DNA of 64,000 nt from Planctomycetales bacterium 10988 (lineage in GTDB: Bacteria; Planctomycetota; Planctomycetia; Pirellulales; Pb10988): contig CP043547.1 in assembly GCA_009664345.1 (NCBI GenBank), positions 620,001 to 684,000 of the forward strand, given 5' to 3'. The notes beneath the pieces are model-generated. The model saw only the letters and a program-made list of their open reading frames with translations. It searched no databases and was not told where the DNA came from. Below are positions 40,676 through 49,888 of this stretch, piece after piece (the first letter of the stretch is position 1; the number at the start of each line of letters is the position of its first letter). The position numbers and the translations under genes were made by a program.

Positions 40676-41002
40676 TATGTAATTTGATTATTATCGGGAA
40701 AAAAGCGATGTTTTTGAAATGGTGTCAGTGACCATCTCAAATGGCGACTTTTTAAAAAACTTTTGACACGATTAAAAAAGTTAAAAAATAAGAGTCCCCG
40801 CTGGAAGAACAAGGTAAGGAGAAACCAGTGAGAACCTCTTTTTCGAATCGTTTAAATTTTTTAATGATCGAATTGGCGGAAGTGAAAAAGGGAAGTCGCT
40901 GGAAGGAAAAATCTAAAAAGAACCAGCGACTTCCCCCCCAACATAGATTCACTTCCACCAATCATGACCAGGGATGTCCATTGGCTCTTCGTCATCGTCA
41001 TC
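40676..41002. other. AT-rich stretch without a gene
   Basis: About 330 bp between the tRNA fragment and IS remnants. A short plus frame (40828-41031) has a low-complexity Lys-rich translation and overlaps a hairpin, so it is not called. The only clear element is the inverted repeat at 40891-40934. Confidence 0.45.
40886..40934 (-). terminator. Probable intrinsic terminator, minus strand
   Basis: A perfect 12-bp inverted repeat (40891-40902 and 40923-40934) with a 20-base loop is followed, on the minus strand, by CTTTTTC. It would stop leftward transcripts leaving the IS5-family transposase at 41.1 kb. Confidence 0.5.
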
Positions 41003-41068
41003 TAAACACCTCCCCATTGAAATCGGAGTAGAAGGGGTGAAAAGGTATGGCCTGCCTCTACAGTTTGT
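41003..41068 (+). mobile_element. End remnant of an IS630-like element
   Basis: The sequence AACACCTCCCC...GGAGTAGAAGGGGTGAAAAGGT...GGCCTGCCTCTAC matches the left end of the complete IS630-family element at 51526 with a few differences. The remainder is absent: the IS5-family copy starts at 41070. Confidence 0.65.
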
Positions 41069-41105
41069 TAAGAGCCTGTGGTCAAAACTGCTTTTTGAGT
41101 TATTT

Positions 41106-41489
41106 CTAGGTGATCATGGTACACGCTAAGGTGACAAAAACTTCGTACATCGAGGCTCGGCGTTCCCGGCGGGTGCCGACGCGGCGATACTGTTTGAGCC
41201 ACGAAATCGTCCGCTCCACCGGCCAACGTTGTCCCCCTAGGCCAGCCCCGGAGTCTTGGCCGCGTTGCGGTATTTCTGCCTCGATGCCACAACCTGCCAG
41301 CAAATTCAACAACGGCCCGGAGGTGTAACCGGCATCCGCCCGAATCCGCTTGGGCTTGGTGGGCGGTCGACCTGCCATGCCGCCGAGACGAGGAAAATGC
41401 ACAAGCGAAAGCGGCAGCAAAAAGCCGACGTCGTGTTCGTTCGCGGCCGAGACTTGGACCGCTAGCGGGATACCTTGAGAGTCGGTCAT
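41106..41489 (-). CDS. IS5-family transposase, ORFB (inner copy 1)
   Basis: This catalytic frame has 128 residues from an internal ATG and would normally be read as a frameshift extension of ORFA. DDE-type features include MTDSQGIPLAV, IRADAGYTSG and VERTISWLKQYRRV, with the last Glu in the YREK-like helix. It differs by scattered substitutions from the copy at 53.7 kb. Confidence 0.75.
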   Translation of the reverse strand: MTDSQGIPLAVQVSAANEHDVGFLLPLSLVHFPRLGGMAGRPPTKPKRIRADAGYTSGPLLNLLAGCGIEAEIPQRGQDSGAGLGGQRWPVERTISWLKQYRRVGTRRERRASMYEVFVTLACTMIT

Positions 41490-41494
41490 GACAT

Positions 41495-41884
41495 TCAGTT
41501 TGCTGCCACTGCGGCCTCGGTCGGTCGGGTTGGGGCCGCATTTTCGCCTCCGCAGGGGGCTTTGACGAGCCCGCCGTCGATCAGCACCTCGGCCAGGTCG
41601 AGGCCTCCGGCAGCCCGGAGCCGGGTGAGCAGGCGATGAGCGATCGCCTCGAACAGTCCGAGGGCCTTCCATTCGTTGAGCCGTCGGCGGACCGTCTTCT
41701 CGCTGGCACCCAGCTCGGTGGGGAACTCTCGCCAGCCGATGCCGGTCTTGCACAGAAAGAGGACGCAAGCGAAGACCGTGCGGTTCTGCACTGGCGGCCG
41801 TCCGCCCTTGTGAGAACGTCGATAGGTCGGAAAGAGGGGTCCGATCTGAGTCCATAGTTCATCTGTCAGTAGTCGACTAGCCAT
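41495..41884 (-). CDS. IS5-family transposase, ORFA (inner copy 1)
   Basis: The 129-residue product starts at ATG 41884 with GGAGGGACTC upstream (an upstream in-frame codon would add 18 residues lacking homology). It contains the DUF4096-type N-terminus (LTDELWTQIGPLFPTYR) with GWREFPTELGASEKTVRRRL. Fusion to ORFB by frameshift is expected for active transposase. Confidence 0.78.
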   Translation of the reverse strand: MASRLLTDELWTQIGPLFPTYRRSHKGGRPPVQNRTVFACVLFLCKTGIGWREFPTELGASEKTVRRRLNEWKALGLFEAIAHRLLTRLRAAGGLDLAEVLIDGGLVKAPCGGENAAPTRPTEAAVAAN

Positions 41885-41977
41885 GCGAGTCCCTCCGTGG
41901 AAAAAAGGGTTATTCTCCACATTCAGAGAAATTCGCAAAGATCAGTTCTGACCACAGGCTCTTAGTAGGACAAACTT

Positions 41978-42467
41978 ATGGATGATGAAATCTCGATGTA
42001 TGCTGCAGTGATAGATGGAAATGTAAAGGTGGTTAAGGAACTCCTCTCTAATGACTCTAAACTAATAGAAGAAATAAATGTAAGAGAAGAATTGGCTTCA
42101 TTGGGCCGCGCAGAATGATCACACGGAGATCATGGAAATCTTTGTGAATTCTGGACTTCCTATTGATGGATTTACAAAAGATGGAAGTAGCACTGCATTA
42201 GAGATCGCCGCCGGGCTGGGACGTTTAAAAGCATGTGAATGGCTCATTGCACATGGTGCGGACCTCAATCGAGGTTTGGGAAGGGAGGCAACTCCTATTT
42301 TCAGTGCGATCTACGGAAATTCTTTAGAAATCGTGAGGCTCTTTGTAGAAAAGGGAGCCAAGCTAAATGCTGTCTTTAGTGATAACAACATCGGTGTCAT
42401 TGAATACGCAAAACTTTACGCGAATGCAGAAATCGTTGAATACCTCAAGCAGTGCAAAGAAGCATGA
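41978..42467 (+). pseudogene. Ankyrin-repeat protein gene, frameshifted
   Basis: The gene begins at ATG 41978 (MDDEISMYAAVIDGNVKVV), in one frame to a stop at about 42118. A second frame from about 42093 continues the fold (WLHWAAQNDHTEIMEIFVNSGLPID) to 42467. Together they form about 160 residues with four ankyrin repeats (GLGRLKACEWLIAHGADLN, GNSLEIVRLFVEKGAKLN). One indel near 42080-42092 would repair it. Small ankyrin proteins near toxin-like genes can be immunity proteins, but nothing proves that here. The start is 15 bp from the IS end, so its original promoter may be lost. Confidence 0.7.
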
Positions 42468-42575
42468 GAGTGTTAGATACATTGAGGCGAACCAACTTGT
42501 GTGTAGAAAAAATCAGATGATGTAAACCTAGGGTTGGCTATCTTTTCAGATTTTTCAGTAGTCTAAGGTTTAAAA

Positions 42576-42947
42576 ATGTTCAATGTGAAGATGTATATTC
42601 GAACTGAAGAGGATGCACCGAAAAATAGTGTGCTTAATATTCCGATTGCGGACATTGCCTCGCCGTATAATTTATTCGGTGAATTCTTAACCATCGAGTT
42701 AGGCGATTCAAATCAATGTCTATTTAAAGACCTACCAAAGATTCAGAAAGATATTGAGTTGGGGAAGCTCGACGAATACGACGGTGGTGGGGAAGGATAC
42801 TATTTACTCATCAATTTGGATAGGGTTCAAATTGAAACGATTTATGGTGACCCACAAAGAATGTGTAATCTTGATCCAAAGGGTTTTTGGTGTGTCGTAA
42901 ATGACTGGAGAAAATTTGTCAGGAAGTATGAAGAATCCAAAAGCTAA
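42576..42947 (+). CDS. Small hypothetical protein, possibly immunity-like
   Basis: The product has 123 residues, is acidic and soluble, and has no signal peptide. The ATG at 42576 lies in an AT-rich context without a strong ribosome site. Motifs FLTIELGD, FEDLPKI-like KDLPKIQKDIE and GGGEGYYLLINLDRVQ give an alpha/beta pattern seen in small single-domain proteins at toxin loci. I do not recognise a family. Its neighbour is the ankyrin relic, and both lie between IS elements, which would fit orphan immunity genes left after rearrangement; this is speculation. Confidence 0.55.
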   Translation: MFNVKMYIRTEEDAPKNSVLNIPIADIASPYNLFGEFLTIELGDSNQCLFKDLPKIQKDIELGKLDEYDGGGEGYYLLINLDRVQIETIYGDPQRMCNLDPKGFWCVVNDWRKFVRKYEESKS

Positions 42948-43015
42948 TTGAGGCCATCCTCAAGTCATTAATAATCTTTTCTTTTACACCTTCTATCAAA
43001 AGCAAAGGTATCTAG

Positions 43016-44246
43016 AACTACAGTTGTAGATCGTTCGCCGGGGGTGGTTTTGGTTGTCTGGAGCGGTGGTGGGACTGACGGGCATAGTGCTGATGGCTGC
43101 AGCGCCAGAGGCTCGCTTGAAACACCGAGGCGAGCAGCTCGCCGTGGTTCAAATAGCTCAGAAGCAAGCGTTTCAACTCGGGAGTACTCAGGCGAATCAA
43201 TCCGCCGTTTTTTTCGCGGCCTCGTGCGGCTCGCGGGGCGAGTCGGCAGCACGATCAGCATTGCATGGGCCAACAGGCTCAGGGTGACGTGACGCTGCCA
43301 CCCCTCGAAACTTCGCACCTCGTATTCATCCAAGCCGACTTCCCCTTTCGCCTCCTCGAAGGCTTGCTCGATTCGCCAGCGGCTCCTGGCGAGTTCGCTT
43401 CGGTTGCAGGTCGTGATTGATCTCCAAGCGGGCAAAGCGGGATCGCCGGTCGCCTTTGCTGCCGGGGACGAGGTCGATCGTTCGCCAACGCGAGGCAGGG
43501 ATTTCGTGGGCCAATCGCTCCGCCGTCCGCTGCGAAAAGCCTTGGCTCAGCTTGAGCGTTCGGCTCACCGCCAGGACGTAGTTCTTGCCGTGCTCCTCCA
43601 AAAAACGACGAAGCGTCGAGGCCCCGTAAACCTCATCGCCGGTGACCCACGCGAAGGGAACGCGGGCTTGGATCGCTCGGGCCAGCATCGCCTGAGCCAG
43701 TTCGAGCTTGGTGGAAAAGCCGCGATTCTCGGGGATTCCCGCTTCCCGACACCGCGGGCGGTCCTCGATCCACGCCTTCGGCAGATAGAGTTCGCGGTCG
43801 ATCAAGGCACAGCCTTGCGAACTTGCATACGCCAAGAAAACGCCGATCTGGCAGGTCTCGAGGCGTCCGGCGGTGCCCGAGTACCTCCGAGCGACCCCGG
43901 CACTTTTGGTCCCCTTCTTGAGAAACCCGGTCTCGTCCAAGATCAAAACCGCCTGCGAATCGGCAAGGGCTTCGCAAGCGTAGCTCCGCAAACCATCCCG
44001 CAAGGCATCGGCCGACCACGAGGCCCGACCCGGCAAATGTTGAATCCCATACGGCGTGGCATCGCCGAGCTGTTTGGCCAATTGCCAGGAGCTCTTCCGC
44101 CGGACTTCCGAGGTCAGCCCCCGCAGATACCGCCGAGCACGCTGCCAGGCTTCGCCCCTGGCAAACAGCGGCCGCAGCAAGCTCCCGACCCGCTCCAGCT
44201 CCGCCTCCATCGCCGCCGCGGACACTTCGATCCCTTCACGATTCAT
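43016..44246 (-). pseudogene. IS701-family transposase, frameshifted
   Basis: The intact frame from ATG 44246 gives 306 residues, including ILDETGFLKKG, FSTKLELAQAML and VTGDEVYGAS (DDE-type acids), then runs into unrelated residues after LEINHDL. The correct continuation ([25 protein letters not shown], with the catalytic Glu) is in another frame below about 43405. A single indel near 43396-43410 separates them, so the copy is probably inactive unless this is a sequencing error. Confidence 0.78.
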
Positions 44247-44309
44247 CGCTCTTTCTCCTTACCGAGGAATGAGCAAATGGTACTAAAAAAAGAATCTACA
44301 ACTGTAGTA
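43016..44309 (-). mobile_element. IS701-family element, frameshifted
   Basis: The inverted ends ACTACAGTTGTAGAT are present at both termini, flanked by CTAG at 43012-43015 and 44310-44313. CTAG fits the YTAR target duplication of IS701. Length is 1294 bp, with one transposase gene on the minus strand. Confidence 0.82.
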
Positions 44310-44591
44310 CTAGTGTTCTGGTAACAAAGTCGGCAGGTTGAATGCTATTACGTTTGTCACCAAGGAGTTGAGAGATGATCTATTCCATAGATCGGTGACT
44401 GGAAGTGCTCACCGAGAAGATCGTTCGGCTGACCGACGAATTTTCGATTAAGCACTGCGGGAGCTCAAAGAGCGGTGGGGGACCGAGCTCAGTTTGGTGC
44501 CCCCCGTAAGTCGCTATGAGTGTTGCGATTGAGTTTCAAAAGGGCCTGAGAGGGCCGAGTAAGCCCAAGAATTCGTCCGGCAATAGCCTGC

Positions 44592-44810
44592 TTGCTGGCA
44601 ATTGATGGAAGTGAGGATGGCCCCAGATCGGGACTGGTGTTTCTGCCACCTTACAGCCCCAACTTCAACCTGATCGAACTGGCCTTCGCCAAATTCAAGC
44701 AGCTTGTCCGCAAAGCGATGGAGCGAACAGTCAAAAATTCCACGAACACCACTGCCCTAACGCCATCTATCACAGCGGATACCGCTACACTGATACAAAA
44801 TGCGCTCTAA
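44592..44810 (+). pseudogene. IS630-type transposase C-terminal relic
   Basis: Residues VFLPPYSPNFNLIELAFAKFKQ match the last catalytic block of IS630 transposases (LPPYSP.LNPIE). No matching N-terminal part is visible upstream. The surrounding 44314-44590 looks like degraded transposase sequence without a usable frame. Confidence 0.68.
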
Positions 44811-45187
44811 TAGTTGTTTCCCAAAAGTGCTTTTTGAAATTTTTTCCCCATGAAGAATGATCACTCAAGCATCTATGTTTACAGTATGCATCGACTGCTT
44901 TTCGTAGTCTTCGATATCCCCGAAGCGCTTGACGATTTCTTGAAAGATAGAGCCTTTAGGAATTTCTTTCTCGCTGTTCATAACGGACTCAAAGAGGTCT
45001 TCTGGGAGCACACGCAATACGGTCATCTAGCCTTTTACAGCCATGGACCGTTCGCTAGTCCTCCCTGAAAAAGAGTTGAAACTCCACTATTTTCCGGGTT
45101 TGATGGCTTTCAAGGCGTGAATCGCAGGGTAAACTTTACCAGAATTTTGGGCCTTGACCTTCCAAACCTTGCAAACGGAGGACGACG
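44811..45187. other. Degraded stretch without a recognisable gene
   Basis: A 72-codon plus frame at 44850-45068 has no recognisable domain. The region is bracketed by transposase relics, so it is probably rearranged DNA. Confidence 0.35.
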
Positions 45188-45392
45188 ATGAAGCCGCCTT
45201 TGAACCCGGAGTCGAATCAGCAGAACCCGTTTCGGGTGTCGTTTGAGCAGATTCTCAACCCCGAGCATCCGCTGGACTCAACTCGGCGAGCGGGTCGATT
45301 GGCTGTGGCAGCGTCTCGTCCCGCTCCTCAAGCTCATCGCAGAAACGTTCACCCTCCAGCGACTCCCCACCCCCACTCCCTTTCTCGCTTGA
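45188..45392 (+). pseudogene. Transposase N-terminal relic (IS5/IS1182-like)
   Basis: The frame begins MKPPLNPESNQQNPF and continues FEQILNPEHPL. After a frameshift it reads LGERVDWLWQRLVPLL and stops at 45392. The 'ILNPEHPL..L...ID/VDW' start is typical of IS5/IS1182-type transposases. The catalytic part is missing. Confidence 0.55.
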
Positions 45393-45484
45393 TAAAAACG
45401 AGAAAAAAAGACCTTTTTTCATGGACGACGAAGTAAAGATCACTGCGACCTCTAGAATTCTTCTCTTGTGAAAATAAATGAATA

Positions 45485-45517
45485 GGCCCCGGAGTTAGTC
45501 TCCAAAACTCCGGGGCC
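45485..45517 (-). terminator. Terminator of the ectoine operon
   Basis: GGCCCCGGAGTT pairs with AACTCCGGGGCC over 12 bp with a 9-base loop. On the minus strand the stem is followed by a T-rich tract. It lies 45 bp after the methyltransferase stop, at the end of the leftward operon. Confidence 0.78.
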
Positions 45518-45561
45518 GCGTTCGATTGATTCTGAATTTCTGGTCTCATCAAGGGAACACT

Positions 45562-46329
45562 TTATTCCATCTTTATAGCGGTGAGATAATCGAAGTGATC
45601 CACGAACGCAAGCTGCTCTTTCTCTCGATATTTCACTTGCATCTCCGCCAGTCCAGCTTCGAGCTCGTCCTCTTCAAAGCTCGTCAGGACCGACATGTAG
45701 CAATTCTTGACCATATTGAAATAATGCTGCTTAGGAATGGTGTGCGAATAATCAATCGCATCCCGCTCAACGGTAAAGCCGGCTTCAGTAAGCTGAATGG
45801 TCAACTGATCTGGGTCTGCATGCCAGTTTGCCGCGCGGTCCAAGGCAGCTTGGAAAAGGGGATAATGAACTCTTGGTGGTACGTGAACTAAGAGCAAAAT
45901 CCCGCCAGGTGTGAGTTGCTGATAGAGATTGTGGAAGAGTTTCGAGCGATCCTCAATGTGATGAACCGTCTCTTTGATCAATATCTTGTCGTACTGCGTC
46001 TCACGTTCGGAGTAGGCCATCGCATCTTCCTTGACCTGCACGATCGGGGCATTTTCTTCGATGTTCGATAGCATCTCCGCGAAGGGATCGACCCCGATGA
46101 TCGGCTTGTTCAAAGAGACTTGTTTGAGCATGTCCAGCGAGTACATTCCCGTTCCGCAGCCCAAATCTACAAGCTGATCCTCCGGCTGCAATTGCAACTT
46201 CTCGATCATCCTCGAAGTGAGCGTTCTGACAAACTCCGGGGAATAGTAGAGAAATTTGTCATATTGTTCCCCAAGTCGACCGTAATGCTTTTTGATAACC
46301 GCTTCTTTGTCGATGGTGTGCTTTTCCAT
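45562..46329 (-). CDS. Class I SAM-dependent methyltransferase in the ectoine operon
   Basis: The 255-residue soluble protein has a Rossmann SAM-binding motif LVDLGCGTGMYSLDML (about residues 53-68), an acidic loop GVDPF, and post-motif ETVHHIEDRSKLF / LTPGGILLLVHVP. It starts 32 bp after the ectD stop and ends just before the operon terminator, so it is co-transcribed with ectoine synthesis. Methylation is not a standard step of ectoine or hydroxyectoine synthesis. It may modify the product, make another solute, or serve an unrelated role. The substrate cannot be read from the sequence. Confidence 0.82.
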   Translation of the reverse strand: MEKHTIDKEAVIKKHYGRLGEQYDKFLYYSPEFVRTLTSRMIEKLQLQPEDQLVDLGCGTGMYSLDMLKQVSLNKPIIGVDPFAEMLSNIEENAPIVQVKEDAMAYSERETQYDKILIKETVHHIEDRSKLFHNLYQQLTPGGILLLVHVPPRVHYPLFQAALDRAANWHADPDQLTIQLTEAGFTVERDAIDYSHTIPKQHYFNMVKNCYMSVLTSFEEDELEAGLAEMQVKYREKEQLAFVDHFDYLTAIKME

Positions 46330-46361
46330 GAGTGCTCCAGATTAAAACGAGCTGACCGGGG

Positions 46362-47249
46362 TTACTGAACCGGTTCGATTTCACGTTCCGCCAGATAGTC
46401 TGGTCGAGCAGGTTGGTTGCAGAAAGGATCGACCAAGGCGTTTTCTACCGAATTATAAACGGCAAAGAGATTGATCCGTGGAGTTGGACTCAGATTTCCC
46501 ACGGAGCCATGCATTGTGTTGCATTCGAAGAACACTATCGAACCTGCCGGCCCTTTGGGTGCCACGATGTCACGCTTTTCGGTGAGCAGCTCCAGGGCTT
46601 CCTTAGTAGGAACGCCATACTCCTGACGGCGGAGCGATTGTTGATGGTGGTTTTCCGGCGTCTCGCCGGCACAGCGGATATAAGTCTCATGCGAGCCAGG
46701 AATCAACATCAGTGGACCATTAAACTCATGACTTTCTGTGAGTAGCAGCGAAACACTAATGGCCCGCATGCGCGGCATCCCATCCTCGACGTGCCAGGTC
46801 TCGAAATCTGAATGCCAGAAAAACTCTTTCCCGTTAAGCGCGGGTTTGTAGTTAATTCGTGATTGATGCAAATAGACTTCTGACCCTAGAAGTTGTGTTA
46901 CTCTGCCCAGCAACCGCTCGTCTCGAAATAAATTTTTGTACAAGTCGCTATGTTTGTGCAAACGAAAGATGGACCGGACGATTTCGGAGTTCGGCTCGCG
47001 AATCAATCCAGGTCGTTCCTCCGGCCAAGAAGCGGCCATTGATTTGGCTTCCGTCAAGAGCGAGTCCACTTCGTCCGAAGAGAACAAAGCGGGGGCAAAA
47101 AGAAACCCGTCTTGCTGATACTGAGTGACTTCTTCGCTTGAAAGTGGACCTGAGGCGTCGTTAACCACCGGGTCCACTCGGGGAGTAGCCTCCCATTTCG
47201 TTCCAGTCCTTGAAAAATACGGGTCGGTCTTCATTGTTGCAGTTGACAT
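46362..47249 (-). CDS. ectD: Ectoine 5-hydroxylase EctD
   Basis: The 295-residue Fe(II)/2-oxoglutarate dioxygenase of the phytanoyl-CoA family converts ectoine to 5-hydroxyectoine. It contains the signature FFWHSDFETWHVEDGMPRMR with the Fe ligands His and Asp (HxD), the third His in NTMHGSVGN, and the 2-oxoglutarate Arg in the following SPTPRINLF. Length matches EctD (about 300). It lies between ectC (85 bp upstream) and the methyltransferase (32 bp downstream). Confidence 0.92.
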   Translation of the reverse strand: MSTATMKTDPYFSRTGTKWEATPRVDPVVNDASGPLSSEEVTQYQQDGFLFAPALFSSDEVDSLLTEAKSMAASWPEERPGLIREPNSEIVRSIFRLHKHSDLYKNLFRDERLLGRVTQLLGSEVYLHQSRINYKPALNGKEFFWHSDFETWHVEDGMPRMRAISVSLLLTESHEFNGPLMLIPGSHETYIRCAGETPENHHQQSLRRQEYGVPTKEALELLTEKRDIVAPKGPAGSIVFFECNTMHGSVGNLSPTPRINLFAVYNSVENALVDPFCNQPARPDYLAEREIEPVQ

Positions 47250-47334
47250 GGAGAATCTTTCTTGAACGAGTCAAGGCAGTAAATATCAAAAGTAGTTTTT
47301 AGGTTGAAAGTCTTCCAGTTTCAAAAAGTGATTT

Positions 47335-47718
47335 TTAAGTCAATAGCGGATAGGCCCCTTGATGATCATGGGTCTCCGGTCCGACCAAAGCCGGATTAAA
47401 GACACAGATCATTCGCATCTGTTCCTCCGCTTTCAAAATGTGCTTTTCGTTTCCACTGAGGGCATACATGGTCCCGGCAACAATTTCATACTCTTTTTCA
47501 TTGCTGAGGTCGTGGAGTGTCCCTTTCCCCTCAATGCAATAGACGGCCTCAAGATGATTTTGATAATGCATCTCCGTTACAGTCCCGGCATGAATAATTG
47601 TGTCATGCAGCGAGAAGCCCATGCCATCCCCTTTGAGGAGGAAGCGGCGACTTGACCAGGTATCGGCCTTGGTTTCACGGTCGGTGTCGATGAGATCCTG
47701 AAGAGTTCGAACGATCAT
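47335..47718 (-). CDS. ectC: L-ectoine synthase EctC
   Basis: This 127-residue single cupin cyclises N-gamma-acetyl-diaminobutyrate to ectoine. It begins MIVRTLQDL, contains the conserved GMGFSLHDTII, HYQNHLEAVYCIEGKG and GTMYALSGNEKHIL segments, and ends LVGPETHDHQGAYPLL. These cover the metal-binding Glu/Tyr/His positions of EctC. Length is normal. It is co-directional with ectB (113 bp upstream) and ectD (85 bp downstream). Confidence 0.95.
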   Translation of the reverse strand: MIVRTLQDLIDTDRETKADTWSSRRFLLKGDGMGFSLHDTIIHAGTVTEMHYQNHLEAVYCIEGKGTLHDLSNEKEYEIVAGTMYALSGNEKHILKAEEQMRMICVFNPALVGPETHDHQGAYPLLT

Positions 47719-47831
47719 GATGGAAAGGAAATCCTTTGAGTAAATCAGATAAATTTGCGAGGTAATAAATAGGGTTAGGAAGAGCGAACAAGCCTTCCTC
47801 GACCCTTCATGGATACGATTGTCTCAGTTAG

Positions 47832-49097
47832 TTAATCGGCGGGCACAAGGTCAGGAGCAAGAGTGCTATGGGTACTCTCTTTGAGAATTTCAAGTCCCCT
47901 CTGAAGTTCCTTCGCTGAGATAGTCAGAGGACACAACGTTTTGAGAACCTCATCTTTAGGACCTGCCGTTTCGATCATGAGACCGCGTCGGAAGGCCTCT
48001 TTCGCAATCGTTCCAGCTACTGTCGGATCGGAAAACTGAATACCTTGTATCAAGCCACGACCACGAACTTCAGCATCATATTCCAAGGCTAAATCGAGCA
48101 GCACATCACGAACCTGCTTGGCATCTCGATTCACTTTTCTCGTTAAAGCATCGGTTCGCCAATAATTGTCCAAAGCTGCCGTTGCCGTCACAAACGCGGC
48201 ATTGTGCCCTCGGAAGGTACCATTATGTTCGCCCGGTTCGAAGGCGTCGTATTCCGGCTTTACCAATGTGATCGCCATGGGGAGGCCGTAGCCAGAGAGC
48301 GACTTCGAGAGGCAGACCATATCCGGCTTTAATCCATATGGTTCAAAACTGAAAAAGGGGCCGGTCCGACCACAGCCGACTTGAATATCGTCGACAATCA
48401 GAAGGACCTTATACTTTTGGGCTAAATCAGATAAGGCTTGCAGCCAGCCGCGTGTGGCGACGTTGATCCCACCTTCGGCCTGAACGGTTTCCAGAATGAA
48501 TGCGGCCGGCAAATCCATCCCACTACTGGAATCTTTTAAAAAGCATTCCAACGCGGAGATGGTATCCGCTTCTGTTCCGAGATAATCACAGAAAGGCATG
48601 TGGGTTACGTTATTTAAAGGGACGCCGGCACCTGCCCTTTTTCCGCTGTTTCCGGTTAACGCCAGTGATCCGAGCGTCATGCCATGAAAGCCGTTGGTAA
48701 AGGAAACAACATTGTGCCGCCCCGTTACCTTGCGTGCGACCTTGAGTGCCGCTTCGACTGCATTGGTACCGGTTGGCCCGGTAAACATCACTTTGTAATC
48801 GAGATTTCGCGGCAGAAGAATAACCTCTTCGAAGGTATCCAAAAACTGCTTTTTAGCAGTAGTCGACATATCCAAGGCGTGGACCACACCATCATTTTCC
48901 AGATACTCAAGTAATCTTTTTTTCAAACTACCGGGATTATGTCCATAATTTAATGCTCCTGCCCCGGAGAAAAAGTCAATGTACTCTTCTCCTGCTTCGT
49001 TGAACAACGTGGCTCCTTTGGCAGATTTAAAGACGGTTGGAAACGACCAGCAGTAGCTGCGTACGTTACTCTCCAACCGATAAAAAGTGTCCATCAT
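47832..49097 (-). CDS. ectB: Diaminobutyrate-2-oxoglutarate transaminase EctB
   Basis: This class III PLP aminotransferase of 421 residues transaminates aspartate semialdehyde with glutamate to L-2,4-diaminobutyrate. Visible features: FFSGAGALNYGHNP, FTGPTGTNAVEAALK, FTNGFHGMTLGSLALTGN, the PLP-Asp in LLIVDDIQVGCGRTG, and the Schiff-base Lys 265 in CLSKSLSGYG. Full length for EctB. It follows ectA by 48 bp. No aspartokinase (ask_ect) gene is linked, so general aspartate metabolism must supply the substrate. Confidence 0.95.
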   Translation of the reverse strand: MMDTFYRLESNVRSYCWSFPTVFKSAKGATLFNEAGEEYIDFFSGAGALNYGHNPGSLKKRLLEYLENDGVVHALDMSTTAKKQFLDTFEEVILLPRNLDYKVMFTGPTGTNAVEAALKVARKVTGRHNVVSFTNGFHGMTLGSLALTGNSGKRAGAGVPLNNVTHMPFCDYLGTEADTISALECFLKDSSSGMDLPAAFILETVQAEGGINVATRGWLQALSDLAQKYKVLLIVDDIQVGCGRTGPFFSFEPYGLKPDMVCLSKSLSGYGLPMAITLVKPEYDAFEPGEHNGTFRGHNAAFVTATAALDNYWRTDALTRKVNRDAKQVRDVLLDLALEYDAEVRGRGLIQGIQFSDPTVAGTIAKEAFRRGLMIETAGPKDEVLKTLCPLTISAKELQRGLEILKESTHSTLAPDLVPAD

Positions 49098-49145
49098 AGA
49101 ACGATTCCTTCGCCTTTCCGCAGGGGGGATTCGGTGATTAAGTCG

Positions 49146-49655
49146 TTAACGTAGTGGCCCAATCCGTAGAAGGGGTTCCGACTCATGATCACCAACGGGA
49201 AAATCAGATTCCTTGAAGCCTTCCATTTCGGTCAACGAGACATCGAGAGTCCTCGCTAAGCGTTCGAATAATCTTCGTGAAGCGGTATTCGAAGGCGAGA
49301 CCGTTGCTTCAAGGAAGTGGGTTGTTGAAAGGTCACAATGGGCAACAAGTGCGGTTAACATTTGCAGTCCCAGGCCCTGTCGCCGTAGCGTAGGGCTTAC
49401 GCCCACTTGCCATACAAAAAGTACTTTTGGGCTTGCCGGCGGGTGATATGCGGTCACAAAGCCTACAAGCTGGGAATCAAGTTCAGCAACGAGACAGGTA
49501 TCGGCAAAGTCACGGCAGAGAAGCAGATAGAGATAAGCGGAATTAAGATCCAAGATTCCAGTCGCCTCCACCAACTGCCAGATAGCAGCACCATCCTGAG
49601 GTGTCGGAGTCCGAAGGATTAAACTGGATTGTACTACTTCTTTTTTGTTTGCCAT
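49146..49655 (-). CDS. ectA: Diaminobutyrate acetyltransferase EctA
   Basis: This 169-residue GNAT enzyme acetylates L-2,4-diaminobutyrate at the gamma nitrogen. It contains LRTPTPQDGAAIWQLV, LDLNSAYLYLLLCRDF (substrate region), the acetyl-CoA motif QVGVSPTLRRQGLGLQML, and ATVSPSNTASRRLF. Length is standard for EctA. It is the first gene of the leftward operon; the 233-bp gap to the divergent symporter must contain promoters for both directions. Confidence 0.94.
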   Translation of the reverse strand: MANKKEVVQSSLILRTPTPQDGAAIWQLVEATGILDLNSAYLYLLLCRDFADTCLVAELDSQLVGFVTAYHPPASPKVLFVWQVGVSPTLRRQGLGLQMLTALVAHCDLSTTHFLEATVSPSNTASRRLFERLARTLDVSLTEMEGFKESDFPVGDHESEPLLRIGPLR

Positions 49656-49888
49656 GCCCTCGAGGTTGATTTGGAGTGGTTAAAATTGTTCCGCCAAGTT
49701 GTCGTTCCTCGTATTTATTTTGAAGACAAAAAAAGTCCTCTTCAATCACTTGCCTTGTATTACGAGAGGATAAAAGTATTATGGCCAGCGAGCGGAAGGT
49801 CAATGGCAAAGTATGGTTTTCTGCTGTGAAAATGACGTAAAGCTAACATTAAGTAACAGTTGGAAATCGAAAAAAAGAAAGTTTTAGT
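49656..49888. promoter_or_regulatory. Divergent promoter region, ectoine operon / symporter
   Basis: This 233-bp AT-rich segment separates ectA (minus) from the symporter (plus). Both genes must start here, so it is the likely site of osmotic control. I could not pick out an unambiguous -35/-10 pair with proper spacing in either direction, and no EctR-type regulator gene is linked. Confidence 0.5.

Larger units (their letters stand above)
41070..41963 (-). mobile_element. IS5-family element, inner pair copy 1
   Basis: Inverted ends AAGAGCCTGTGGTCA are visible at both termini, next to TA. A second, very similar copy in the same orientation lies at 53660-54551. It holds two transposase frames. 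Its right end is 15 bases before the ankyrin gene start. Confidence 0.85.

Noticed and set aside
43404-44324. 306-codon plus frame
   Set aside because: It lies fully antisense to the IS701 transposase, whose DDE motifs are on the minus strand.
49740-49790. Promoter for the symporter (TTGCCT ... TATTAT)
   Set aside because: The spacer is about 21 bases, too long for a convincing sigma-70 promoter.
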